Of a stretch of 64,000 nt of DNA, positions 43,592 to 51,691 are shown piece by piece (positions within the stretch are counted from its first letter, which is position 1; the number at the start of each line of letters is the position of its first letter). A model generated the notes under the pieces. It had not been told where the DNA came from. It searched no databases and saw only the letters and a program-made list of their open reading frames with translations. Source of the stretch: Actinoplanes ianthinogenes. GTDB lineage: Bacteria; Actinomycetota; Actinomycetes; Mycobacteriales; Micromonosporaceae. The position numbers and the translations under genes are program-made. The stretch lies in the NCBI RefSeq assembly GCF_018324205.1, contig NZ_AP023356.1, positions 9,182,501-9,246,500 on the forward strand, written 5' to 3'.

Positions 43592-43762
43592 ATGAATTAC
43601 GAGCAGAGGGAACGGCAGCTTCAGGGGCTGATCGATCAGCTTCGCCGGATGCGCGACGAGTGTGAACCCAAGTCGAACCAGAACCCTCGGTACCTCAGGT
43701 ACTCGAGCGCGGTCTCGGCGCTCCGCTGGATCATCGCCGAGCTGGCCAGTGAGCGAAGCTAA
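43592..43762 (+). CDS. Small hypothetical protein, 56 residues
   Basis: ATG 43592 to TAA 43762. Product starts MNYEQRERQLQGLIDQLRRM and ends WIIAELASERS: two charged amphipathic helices likely to form a helical hairpin. No recognised family and a weak ribosome site, but helix-type composition and its place between other small genes make it plausible. Confidence 0.4.
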   Translation: MNYEQRERQLQGLIDQLRRMRDECEPKSNQNPRYLRYSSAVSALRWIIAELASERS

Positions 43763-43843
43763 GCCTGCATGGCTCTATCTGCGGCAGAACAGTGCGCCAC
43801 CCGGCCCTACCGGCGAGGGGCGCCGTGCGAGCCGCTGCGAGCG

Positions 43844-44164
43844 TCACCCCAAGTTACGCTGCCTGGCGAGGAGCTCGACGGCGTCTTTGGCCTCCTTAAG
43901 GCCGGCACCCGTCGCCTTCCGGTACTCCTTGATCGCCTGGATCTTCCGGCCCGCAAGCAGTTCCTGCAGGACCACTCCGGGAACGTCCGGCTCGGGTTCG
44001 CGGATACCCAGGTGCGCCATGATCAGGTCCAACTTGCGTTCGACTGCCGCTAGCCGGTACACCCGATGATTCATGGCGCTGCGGCGGCCGATGGCGACTA
44101 CCAAGACCACCAACAGCAACGGCAACATCGAGGCGAACGGCACGACCCGCTCCATGTCCGCCAT
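43844..44164 (-). CDS. Membrane-anchored protein with ribosomal L7/L12 C-terminal-like domain
   Basis: 106 residues from ATG 44164. One N-terminal membrane helix (ASMLPLLLVVLVVAIG), then VYRLAAVERKLDLIMAHLGI, and a C-terminal domain with GRKIQAIKEYRKATGAGLKEAKDAVELLA. The last part is the L7/L12 CTD signature (K-x-x-x-I-K-x-x-R-x-x-T-G-x-G-L-K-E-A-K-x-x-V). Such stand-alone membrane versions occur in many actinomycetes; they are not ribosomal and their job is unknown. Confidence 0.88.
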   Translation of the reverse strand: MADMERVVPFASMLPLLLVVLVVAIGRRSAMNHRVYRLAAVERKLDLIMAHLGIREPEPDVPGVVLQELLAGRKIQAIKEYRKATGAGLKEAKDAVELLARQRNLG

Positions 44165-44301
44165 TCAACACCGGCCATGCCAACGGCTCAGGCTCATCGC
44201 TGTCGGCCAGGACGCCAGCACAAGCGAACACGCTCGGCGGCAGATCAGTGCATTCGAACTCATTGTGCAGAACGGCGCCGTCGGGACCTCTCCCTGAGAC
44301 A

Positions 44302-45501
44302 ATGACCGTGATGGAAGATCGTTTGGTGTATCGGACTGGTTCCATAGCGGATGAGGGCAGCGCCCTTCTGCGCGCGGCGGCAGCCGCCGGGCACGGCACG
44401 CGCGCGCGAGAGCTTCTCAACAACGGCTGGCCCGACTCGGCCCGTGAGGACGTAGAGCTGATGTTGTGGGCGGCGGACTACGGGGCGTACCAGGTGATCC
44501 ACAACCGGCTCGACGAGCACACGACGAAGCCAATGTTGCGGATCGCCCGCGCCTGGGTCGGCGTCGATCCCATAGCCGAGCTACGCCGCCGGCTCGGCGA
44601 TGCCACCGCCGTGGTGCAACGCCGGCGCGTGCCGGTCAACGAGGACGACCATACGGAGTGCATCCGGGCGACCGCAGCTGACGGCCGGTGGGCCGAGGTT
44701 CAGACGGCTCACCGGGCAATCGTGACGTACATCGAGGAGCGCCTCGGTATTGGCGCCTCGCGCGACGAGCTGTTGGCGCGTGCCCTGCTGGACCGGGATC
44801 CGGACTCGATCAACTGGAGCGAGTCCCGGCACTCTGTGAAAGATAGGCGGGATGCCGAGGCAACGTGGCGCTGGGCCGCCACGGTCCTCACTGACCCGGA
44901 TTCGGACGCTCGGCGGTTCGCCGCCGAAGTGGTGCATTCCCTTTCGATTGATCAGGAGCCGTGCCCGCAGGACGCGCTTACCGTCCTGCGGGCACGGCTG
45001 GCCGTCGAGCTGGATGCCAGCGTCCTTGTCAGCCTGATCGGGGCGTTCGCCGAATACCACGGTCCCGGGTATCTGCCCGAGGTCATGGCGCATGCTGAGC
45101 ATCCCGATCCGTTGGTCCGCAGCCGAGTGGCGGGCGAGCTCAGCCTCACGTTGATGAGCCCCGGATCGGTGCAAGCAGGCGCGGACGTAGCCGCCAAGCT
45201 AGCCCGAGACCCTGATGGCCGGGTACGCGCGACCGCCCTGCGGGTCCTGCGCGACTATGCCTTCGACCACCCTGTGACCGGGGAAATCATCACCGCGAAC
45301 CGCGAAGACCCGGACCCCCGCGTCAGGGTAGAGGTCCTGGCCGGGCTGGCCCGAGGCGGAGACACCGCCGCCTATGAAGAACTGAGGCGGCTCGCAGACG
45401 AAGCCGGGGAGGACAGCCCTCTCGCGATGACGGCCGACGCGGCCAAGGGCTGGTTACAGAAGGCCAAAGACGCACATGAGGTGCCTCCGCACGTGGTGTA
45501 G
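44302..45501 (+). CDS. HEAT-repeat protein
   Basis: 399 residues from ATG 44302. The C-terminal ~200 residues are HEAT-type helical pairs (HPDPLVRSRVAGELSLTLM; DPDGRVRATALRVLRDYAFD; DPDPRVRVEVLAGLARGGD). The N-terminal half has ankyrin-like or helical features (LLRAAAAAGHGTRARELLNNG). A scaffold or interaction protein; partner unknown. Similar proteins occur beside toxin or defence genes in actinobacteria. A hairpin terminator follows directly. Confidence 0.78.
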   Translation: MTVMEDRLVYRTGSIADEGSALLRAAAAAGHGTRARELLNNGWPDSAREDVELMLWAADYGAYQVIHNRLDEHTTKPMLRIARAWVGVDPIAELRRRLGDATAVVQRRRVPVNEDDHTECIRATAADGRWAEVQTAHRAIVTYIEERLGIGASRDELLARALLDRDPDSINWSESRHSVKDRRDAEATWRWAATVLTDPDSDARRFAAEVVHSLSIDQEPCPQDALTVLRARLAVELDASVLVSLIGAFAEYHGPGYLPEVMAHAEHPDPLVRSRVAGELSLTLMSPGSVQAGADVAAKLARDPDGRVRATALRVLRDYAFDHPVTGEIITANREDPDPRVRVEVLAGLARGGDTAAYEELRRLADEAGEDSPLAMTADAAKGWLQKAKDAHEVPPHVV

Positions 45502-45502
45502 A

Positions 45503-45535
45503 CGCTCCGGCGGCCAGCCCTCGCCCGCCGGAGCG
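45503..45535 (+). terminator. Terminator after the HEAT-repeat gene
   Basis: Perfect 11-base arms CGCTCCGGCGG (45503-45513) and CCGCCGGAGCG (45525-45535), beginning one base after the stop. The remaining ~250 bases to 45788 are AT-richer and show no gene. Confidence 0.7.
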
Positions 45536-45788
45536 CTCGAACGGCTTCAGGGTGACGAGAATTGCGGAATCTCGCGCACGACCGGCGGCATGTGAGTTGG
45601 TTGCCTGTAAGGATCCTGGGTGATCGGATCTGGCGCCATGACTGCTGGATTCGCGCCGTTTATCCAGGAAGAAAGCCCTAAACGTCGCGTTCAACGGCCC
45701 CGTTGCGGGCTGATGTCCGGCTGCGAGCAACAACGTCAGATTCATATGTGAGAATATTTCTGGAGGCCATGTTCGTCAGCGGATAAGC

Positions 45789-46334
45789 ATGGAGGTACGT
45801 GTGCAGGTTGCCTTGCTGGCGGCTCTATCCGGACTAATCGGAATTATCGTAGGGCGGTTCTGGGACGCACGCTCAGAGTCGCGGCGTTGGCGCCGCGACC
45901 AGCGAATGCAGAGCTACCAGGCAGTGGCCGGGGAGTTCTACCGGTATCGGGATGCGATCCGTGAGTTGGGCTGCGTAACCCGCCCCGGACCAGAGCACGA
46001 CGAACGACTCGCCGAGGTCAGCAAGCTGCGCACCGACTGGAACCGTAGTTTGGCTACGCTTTGGCTGCACGGCTCAGAACGAGCTGCAGCGTGTGCCTTG
46101 TCTGTTGACCATCAGTTGAGCAAGTTGAGTACTCGAGCGAGGGAAGAGAGTATTCCTCACGAGCAATGGCTTGCGGAACGGGAGCCGGTCCTAACGGCGT
46201 ATGACGACTTCGTCGACGCTATCCGGAGCGATCTCAGCCTTTCGCCATTGGCAGCATTGCGAGCTGGGGCGGGTAGGCGCTCGTTAGGCTCGCCGGCCAG
46301 TACGCGTACTGCGAGCCTTGAGACCGAGGATTAG
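45789..46334 (+). CDS. Hypothetical membrane-anchored protein
   Basis: 181 residues from ATG 45789. N-terminal hydrophobic helix (VALLAALSGLIGIIVGRFW), then a basic, helical cytoplasmic part (SRRWRRDQRMQSYQAVAGEFYRYRDAIREL ... ATLWLHGSERAAACALSV). No family recognised. Codon bias is weaker than the chromosome average and the 5' region is AT-rich, both in line with acquired DNA. Confidence 0.6.
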   Translation: MEVRVQVALLAALSGLIGIIVGRFWDARSESRRWRRDQRMQSYQAVAGEFYRYRDAIRELGCVTRPGPEHDERLAEVSKLRTDWNRSLATLWLHGSERAAACALSVDHQLSKLSTRAREESIPHEQWLAEREPVLTAYDDFVDAIRSDLSLSPLAALRAGAGRRSLGSPASTRTASLETED

Positions 46335-46449
46335 AACGCACTCACATCGGCAGATTAGTAAACGTGATCGTGTGAGTTCGGCGAGCGATCGGGTGAACTG
46401 CTGGGCAGGGGGTTCCAGCGGGCCGTTGGTTTTTCGTCCCTGGGCGGCC

Positions 46450-46534
46450 GCGGGTCCGCACGACACGCGTGGCGGTCCGGAGTGGTTGCGGTCTTGCGGG
46501 CCGACTGGCACGGGGCTCCGAGTCGTACCGAAAA
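46450..46534 (-). repeat. Dispersed ~85-base repeat, copy B (reverse)
   Basis: Reverse copy: starts GCGGGTCCGCACGACACGCG and ends AGTCGTACCGAAAA. It sits 58 bases before the ATP-grasp start, so it may contribute to that gene's leader or promoter. Confidence 0.8.
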
Positions 46535-46592
46535 GTGGTTTTGATCTTGAATCTGCTTTGCATCCGGGAGGCGGTCGGGGAGGATGCCGGGC

Positions 46593-47378
46593 GTGAAGAT
46601 GGTGTTTCCGCCTCGGCTGACGGCTTCGGCGACGCGGCTTCGGGACACCGCTGAGCGGCGCGGGCTGGAAGTGGTGCAGTTGCGCGGCTTCGAGGTGCCG
46701 GAGGGGCTGCGGGCCGAGCATGTGCATGCCGGGCCGAGCTTTGCGGACGTTGTCGCGCCTCGGCTCGGGATCGCGCTGCTGGAGGCGCCGGCGGACTGGC
46801 TGGCGGCGCTGCCCCGGGAGCTGACTCGGCGGGAGGTCGTGCTGCTGCCGATCGGGGAGGCTTATGGGTTGCGGCGGCCGGCGTTCATCAAATCGCCCAA
46901 CGACAAGGGCATTCGGGCGATGGTCTACAGCGACGGCTCCCGGCTGCCCGGCCCGGACGCTGTGGACCCGGCCACGCCGGTGCTGGTCAGCGACATCGTC
47001 GACATCACTGTCGAGTATCGGCTGTACCTGCTCGACGGTGTCGTGCACGCCGCGAGCCGGTACGCCGAGAACGGCCGGCTGCACGTCGGGCCGGCCGGCG
47101 CCGACGCCTACGCCTTCGGGGCCGAGCTGGCCGCAGCCGCGGGTCACACGCTGCCCAGCGCGATCGTCGTCGACGTCGGCAGGATAGGCGGGCAGTGGGC
47201 GGTGATCGAGGCCAATGCCGCGTGGGCCAGTGGCGCGTACACCGCGGACCCGGAGGCGGTGCTCGACGTCGTCCTCCGCGCGGCGGGGCCCGAGGTGGCG
47301 CTGACCGAACGCGATCGGGCCTTCGTCCGGCGAGCCGCTGCCGGCCGGGCGGCTCAGGAGGTCAACGACGCGAGGTGA
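46593..47378 (+). CDS. ATP-grasp domain protein
   Basis: 261 residues from GTG 46593; GGGGAGG ends ten bases before it (ATG 46584 and ATG 46599 are alternatives). Central features are AFIKSPNDKGIRAMVYSDGSRLP (ATP-grasp lysine loop), VDITVEYRLYLLDGVVHAASRY and the metal-binding end GGQWAVIEANAAWASGAY, as in ATP-grasp/DUF4343 ligases. It would activate a carboxylate with ATP and join it to an amine; substrate unknown. Its last 25 bases overlap the convergent NLR gene. Confidence 0.82.
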   Translation: MKMVFPPRLTASATRLRDTAERRGLEVVQLRGFEVPEGLRAEHVHAGPSFADVVAPRLGIALLEAPADWLAALPRELTRREVVLLPIGEAYGLRRPAFIKSPNDKGIRAMVYSDGSRLPGPDAVDPATPVLVSDIVDITVEYRLYLLDGVVHAASRYAENGRLHVGPAGADAYAFGAELAAAAGHTLPSAIVVDVGRIGGQWAVIEANAAWASGAYTADPEAVLDVVLRAAGPEVALTERDRAFVRRAAAGRAAQEVNDAR

Positions 47379-50300
47379 TCCGCCTCTGCCGCGGCTGCCT
47401 CCGCCTCATCACTTCTGCCCAGTGCGGCAAGTCGTTCCGACAGCGTGTCCAGCGAGTGGACGAGGTTGATGCGATGGGTGCCCGGGTCGGTGTCGGCGAG
47501 TCCGCGCCGGATCGTGACGGCCTCCTCGACCGCGGCCAGGGAGTCATCCCAGCGGCCCAGGGCACCCAGAACCCTCGCCAGGTTGTTCAGCGAGATGGCC
47601 AGGTCCGGGAGGTGGGCGGCCTTGTCGGTGCCGGCGAGCTGTCGTCGGATGGTGACGGCTTCCTCGAGCGCGGCCACGGCCTCCTCTGTGCGGTTCAGCC
47701 CGACCAGCAGGTCCCACAGGTTGTTCAGGGACTGGGCGAGGCCGGGCAGGTGGGGGGCGGAGTCGGTGTCGGCGAGTCGGCGCCGGATCGCGATGGCTTC
47801 CTCGATCGCGACAAGGCCCTCCTCGTGACGTCCCACGTCGGCCAGATCGACTGCCATGTTGTTCAAGGACTGGGCGAGGCCGGACAGGCGGGCGGTCTCG
47901 CCGGTTCCGGCGAGCCGGCGAAAGAGCGCGACAGCTTCCTCGCCGGCGGTCAGGCCTTCGTCCCCGCGTCCCGCCTCGGCCAGCCGGATGGACAGGTCTG
48001 CCAGCGACCGAGCCAGGCCGAGTTGGTGCGCGGCCTCATCGGTCTCGGCCAGCCGGCGATAGAGCGCGACGACTTCCTCGCTGGCGGTCAGGCTCTCCTG
48101 TCGGCGTCCCACTTCACTCAGCCCGATTGACAGGTTGTCCAACGCTCTGGCGAGGCCGGCTCGGTATACGGCCGGGTTGTCATCGACCAGCCGACGGTAG
48201 AGCATCACGGCTTCCTCGATCGCTTGCAGGCCTTCCTGCCGGCGACCCACCTCACCCAGGCCGACGAAGAGATTGCCCAAGGTGCCGGCGAGGGCGAGTA
48301 GGTGGGCGGCGGGGTCGGCGTCCGCGAGCCGGCGATAGATCGTGATCGCCTCCTCGATCGTGACCAGGCCCTCCGGCCAGCGGCCGGCCTCACCCAAGCG
48401 GATCGACAGGTTGCTCAGGGCCATGGCCAAGCCGTTCAGGTGGGCTGCGGGATCAGTGTCGACCAGCCGGCGGTAGACCGTGACCGCTTCCTCGATGACG
48501 GCCAGGCTTTCCGCTCGGCGGCCTACACCGTTCAGTCGGTTCGACAGGTTGTTCAGGAATCCGGCGAGTTCGGCGAGGTCGCTGGTGGATCCGGATTCGG
48601 CGAGCCGGCGCCGGATGGCGACGGCCTCCTCGATCGCGGTCAGGCTCTCCCACCGCCGGCCCGCCTCACCCAGCCGGATCGACAGGGAGTTCAGGGATCC
48701 GGCGAGGTCGGGGAGATAGGTGGTGGGTTCGGTCTGGGCGAGCCGGCGCCGGATGGCGACCGCTTGCTCGGCGGCAGCCTGGCCCTCCTCGCTGCGGCCC
48801 ACCTCGCCCAGCCGGAGGGAGAGATTGGTCAGGTCACCGGCGTACCAGTTCCACTGCTGGGGTGTGCTGTCGGGGCCGACGCTGGTGTTCGCGACCAGGC
48901 GCTCGGACACCGCGACGGCGACCGTGACCCGGGTGGTGCCGAAGCCGAGGTCATGCAGCAGCGCGTCGAGGTTCTCGACATCGTCGATGGGCATCAGCGG
49001 GGTAGGGTCGGCGATCGCGTCGGTCAGTTCTGTGGCGAAGCCGGCCGGGTCGGTCACGGTGACGACCGGGACGAACGTGCCCGGGAAACCGCGGATCAGA
49101 TGGGCGATCCCGGCCCGGATCCTCGCCTGCACGTCCGATGCGATGCCGGGGCTGGTCAAGCAGCGGTGCAGCACGGTGACCGTGCGGCGGGCGCCCTGCT
49201 CATCATCGGTGCCGCACAGGGCGGCCAGATCCGCACACCACTGCTTGCGGGACGGTGCGCTGCGGGCCAGGTCGAGCAGGTGGGTGTCGGTCAGCCGGTC
49301 CGGTGCCGGGGCCTGCCACAGCTCCTCGTCGGCCGGGTCCGGGTACAGCTCGTGCAACCGGGCTGCCAGCCGGCCGCGCACCTGCTCCGGCAGGCCGGCC
49401 AGCACCGGGGCACGGCCCAGGACCCGGACCGCTTCGTCCATGTCGGCGGCGGCGCACAGGGCGATCACCGCGAGAGCCCAGTCCCGCTGCACGTCGGACA
49501 GGTTCAGGCCCGCGGCGTACAGCCCGGAGGACACCTGGCGGCGTTCGTGGCGCAGGACGCCCATGACCGCGTCGCGCACCTCCACGTCGGCATCGGGTGC
49601 GCTGTTGAGGACGGTCAGCAGTGCGTCGGCATACAGCTCCAGGGTCGTGCCGAAGGCGCGGCCCGGGCCGGTCGACGAGGCGGCGATCGAGGGGTCGACC
49701 GGGATACCGTCGTCGACGGCGCGGCGCAGGAAGCCTTCGACCGCCCGGTGCCACACGCGGGCGGCGTGATCCGGCTCCCAGTCGGTGCTGAGGGCGCCGA
49801 GTACCAGCGGTTGCGGGTCGACGCGCTGATGCATCGGGTGGTCGTCGGTCAGATCGCGGAACCAGCCCCGATCGGTGCGGGCCAGCAGCAGGACCCGCAC
49901 CAGCGACTCGGCGTCCGCGTCGGCGATCACGTCGAGCAACTCGGCGACCATCGGCCCGGCGTTCTCCGCGTAGTCGATCACGAGCAGGGCCCGGGCCCGC
50001 AGCGCGGCGAGGGCGTGGATCGCGGCCACCAGTTCCGGGACGCGGCGCATCTGGCGTCGTAACCGGTCGGCACCCGCGCCGGCCTGGTGCAGGTCGGCCA
50101 TCGTCACGGTGCGCCAGTTCGCCGGCGGCAGTTGGACGAACCCGGCCAGCCAGCCCCGCTTCGCCAGCCGGGCGCACACCTGCCCGGCCAGGTGCGTCTT
50201 GCCCTGCCCGCCGGAGCCGCGGACCAGCCGGACCAGCGGACCTCGCCCCGACACGCACCATCGGGTCAGCTCGTCGACCTCCGGGCGCGGTTCGACCGCC

Positions 50301-50527
50301 ACCACGCCGGCGTCCGGCCGCAGCCAGGACCCGACCAGTGGCGAACCCGCGCGCAGCGACCCGCCGAACAACAGTTTGCTCGCACCGGCGGCCACGGCCG
50401 GGAGGTGCACCGTCTCCTGGAGCCGGCCGTCGACGCTCAACACGACGTTGTTGTCGCCGGTGATCACCCATCCCGACGCCGAGCCGACCGAGCGGTCCCC
50501 GCTGACCCGCGTCCCCGACTCGATCAC
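47354..50527 (-). CDS. STAND NTPase with TPR repeats (NLR-like), N-terminal amyloid-type motif
   Basis: 1057 residues from GTG 50527, overlapping the upstream stop by four bases. Residues ~6-32 carry GDRSVGSASG and WVITGDNN, the motif shared with the upstream protein. The NTPase has Walker A GSGGQGKTH (104-112) and Walker B LLVIDYAE (181-188) with an NB-ARC/NACHT-like helical region after it. From ~590 there are nine to ten ~48-residue TPRs (e.g. SLNSLSIRLGEAGRRWESL, AIEEAVAIRRRLAESGS). Family role: a sensor that oligomerises when its repeats detect a trigger and passes the signal through the short N-terminal motif. Part of a two-gene unit. Confidence 0.88.
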   Translation of the reverse strand: MIESGTRVSGDRSVGSASGWVITGDNNVVLSVDGRLQETVHLPAVAAGASKLLFGGSLRAGSPLVGSWLRPDAGVVAVEPRPEVDELTRWCVSGRGPLVRLVRGSGGQGKTHLAGQVCARLAKRGWLAGFVQLPPANWRTVTMADLHQAGAGADRLRRQMRRVPELVAAIHALAALRARALLVIDYAENAGPMVAELLDVIADADAESLVRVLLLARTDRGWFRDLTDDHPMHQRVDPQPLVLGALSTDWEPDHAARVWHRAVEGFLRRAVDDGIPVDPSIAASSTGPGRAFGTTLELYADALLTVLNSAPDADVEVRDAVMGVLRHERRQVSSGLYAAGLNLSDVQRDWALAVIALCAAADMDEAVRVLGRAPVLAGLPEQVRGRLAARLHELYPDPADEELWQAPAPDRLTDTHLLDLARSAPSRKQWCADLAALCGTDDEQGARRTVTVLHRCLTSPGIASDVQARIRAGIAHLIRGFPGTFVPVVTVTDPAGFATELTDAIADPTPLMPIDDVENLDALLHDLGFGTTRVTVAVAVSERLVANTSVGPDSTPQQWNWYAGDLTNLSLRLGEVGRSEEGQAAAEQAVAIRRRLAQTEPTTYLPDLAGSLNSLSIRLGEAGRRWESLTAIEEAVAIRRRLAESGSTSDLAELAGFLNNLSNRLNGVGRRAESLAVIEEAVTVYRRLVDTDPAAHLNGLAMALSNLSIRLGEAGRWPEGLVTIEEAITIYRRLADADPAAHLLALAGTLGNLFVGLGEVGRRQEGLQAIEEAVMLYRRLVDDNPAVYRAGLARALDNLSIGLSEVGRRQESLTASEEVVALYRRLAETDEAAHQLGLARSLADLSIRLAEAGRGDEGLTAGEEAVALFRRLAGTGETARLSGLAQSLNNMAVDLADVGRHEEGLVAIEEAIAIRRRLADTDSAPHLPGLAQSLNNLWDLLVGLNRTEEAVAALEEAVTIRRQLAGTDKAAHLPDLAISLNNLARVLGALGRWDDSLAAVEEAVTIRRGLADTDPGTHRINLVHSLDTLSERLAALGRSDEAEAAAAEADHLASLTS

Positions 50528-50982
50528 GACAGCGCGGTACCGCCGACCCGGTTGTTGTCGCCGGTGATCACCAGACCGCCCGCCGAGCCCACCGACCGGT
50601 CACCGGTGACCACGATGCCGCCGCTGACCGACCCGGTCGCCTGCCTCAGCAACGCCACCACCTCGGTCAGCAGCTGCGGCGACTCCGCCAGGGCCTTGCC
50701 GACCTTCACGCGCAGCGCCGCGTGGGTGTCCTCGTTGTCCGGATCGGCCACCACGTCGTCGACCGCGTCCACCACCGCGGCGGCCTGCGGCGAGTCACCC
50801 GCGCCGCGGATCCGCTGCGCCAGACGCCGGCCCCAGCCCGCCGCCTCCTCGACGGCCGCGTCCTCGGTCCGCGACCACACCCGCGCGCCGACCGACTTGA
50901 CCGCGGTCACCACGTAAGGCACGACGGCGCGCGCCACCTGCGACGCCGACTCCGGATCAAAACCGAGCCCCAACGGATCCAC
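50524..50982 (-). CDS. Small helical effector-like protein with C-terminal amyloid-type repeat (Bell/BASS-like)
   Basis: 152 residues. The first ~115 are helical (MDPLGLGFDPESASQVARAV ... AAVVDAVDDVVADPDNEDTHAALRVKVGKAL) and resemble the Bell-type membrane-acting domains found beside bacterial NLR genes. The tail has two 14-residue repeats, IVVTGDRSVGSAGG (123-136) and LVITGDNNRVGGTA (137-150), matching the N-terminus of the next protein. In known pairs the NLR templates amyloid folding of this tail, activating the effector. Assignment to Bell/BASS is from memory and inference; the shared motif is plainly visible. Confidence 0.75.
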   Translation of the reverse strand: MDPLGLGFDPESASQVARAVVPYVVTAVKSVGARVWSRTEDAAVEEAAGWGRRLAQRIRGAGDSPQAAAVVDAVDDVVADPDNEDTHAALRVKVGKALAESPQLLTEVVALLRQATGSVSGGIVVTGDRSVGSAGGLVITGDNNRVGGTALS

Positions 50983-51029
50983 GACTGCTCGCCCCCACTT
51001 GGATCACCAAGGATCAATCAAGGCGAATC

Positions 51030-51623
51030 TTAGCCGCCGGACGGGCGGCGCACCGGGTAGCGCAGGTGCAGCACGCGGTTGCCCTGGACCACCACGTCCG
51101 GATCCGCCAGCAGGTGCTGTGCGTCGACCGACCCGAAGAAGCGCTTGCCGGAGCCGAACACGACCGGGACGACGTCCATGCGTACCTCGTCGACCAGGCC
51201 GGCGGCCAGCACCTGGCCACCGACGTCGCCGGCGGCGACCTCGACGACGCGGTCGCCGGCTAGTTCCTGCGCCCTGGCCACGGCCGCCTCCACGCCGTCG
51301 ACGAAGTGGAACGGCGCCTCGGGGTGCCAGCCCTCCGGCCTGCCGCGGTGGGTCACGACGACCACGTGGTCGATCCCGCCCGGCGGCTTACCGTCCCAGC
51401 CATCCGTCAGGTCGAAGACGTGGCGGCCGGCGATCGTGACTCCGATCTGGTCCCAGTACGGCCGGATGCAGTCGTACGACGTCTGCGACACCGTCAGCGC
51501 GCCGCTCTCGTCCAACGCGACGTCACCGCCGGTCAACCAGTCGAACAGCGGGCCGGGCAGATCGTTCTCGTCCGCGACGAAACCGTCCACCGACACCGAG
51601 GCGTACATGACCACCTTGCCCAC
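51030..51623 (-). CDS. Dihydrofolate-reductase-like (RibD C-terminal) family protein
   Basis: 197 residues from GTG 51623 with GGAGGAG five bases upstream; the in-frame extension to 51695 is rejected. KVVMYASVSVDGFVADENDLPGPLFDWL, IAGRHVFDLTDGWDGKPPGGIDHVVVVTHR and EVAAGDVGGQVLAAGLVDEVRMDVVPVVFGSGKRFF are typical. NADPH-dependent reductase of unknown substrate. The AraC gene just upstream on the same strand (68-base gap) probably controls it. Confidence 0.92.
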   Translation of the reverse strand: MGKVVMYASVSVDGFVADENDLPGPLFDWLTGGDVALDESGALTVSQTSYDCIRPYWDQIGVTIAGRHVFDLTDGWDGKPPGGIDHVVVVTHRGRPEGWHPEAPFHFVDGVEAAVARAQELAGDRVVEVAAGDVGGQVLAAGLVDEVRMDVVPVVFGSGKRFFGSVDAQHLLADPDVVVQGNRVLHLRYPVRRPSGG

Positions 51624-51691
51624 GGGCTCTCCTCCACTCCTCCGGGATGCCCTCAAACTAACGTTTCGCGAGCGGCGGCTCTTGTAAGAAA

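Noticed and set aside
48302..50062. 586-codon plus-strand frame opposite the NLR gene
   Set aside because: Mirror of the TPR-coding DNA; composition is low complexity and there is no ribosome site.
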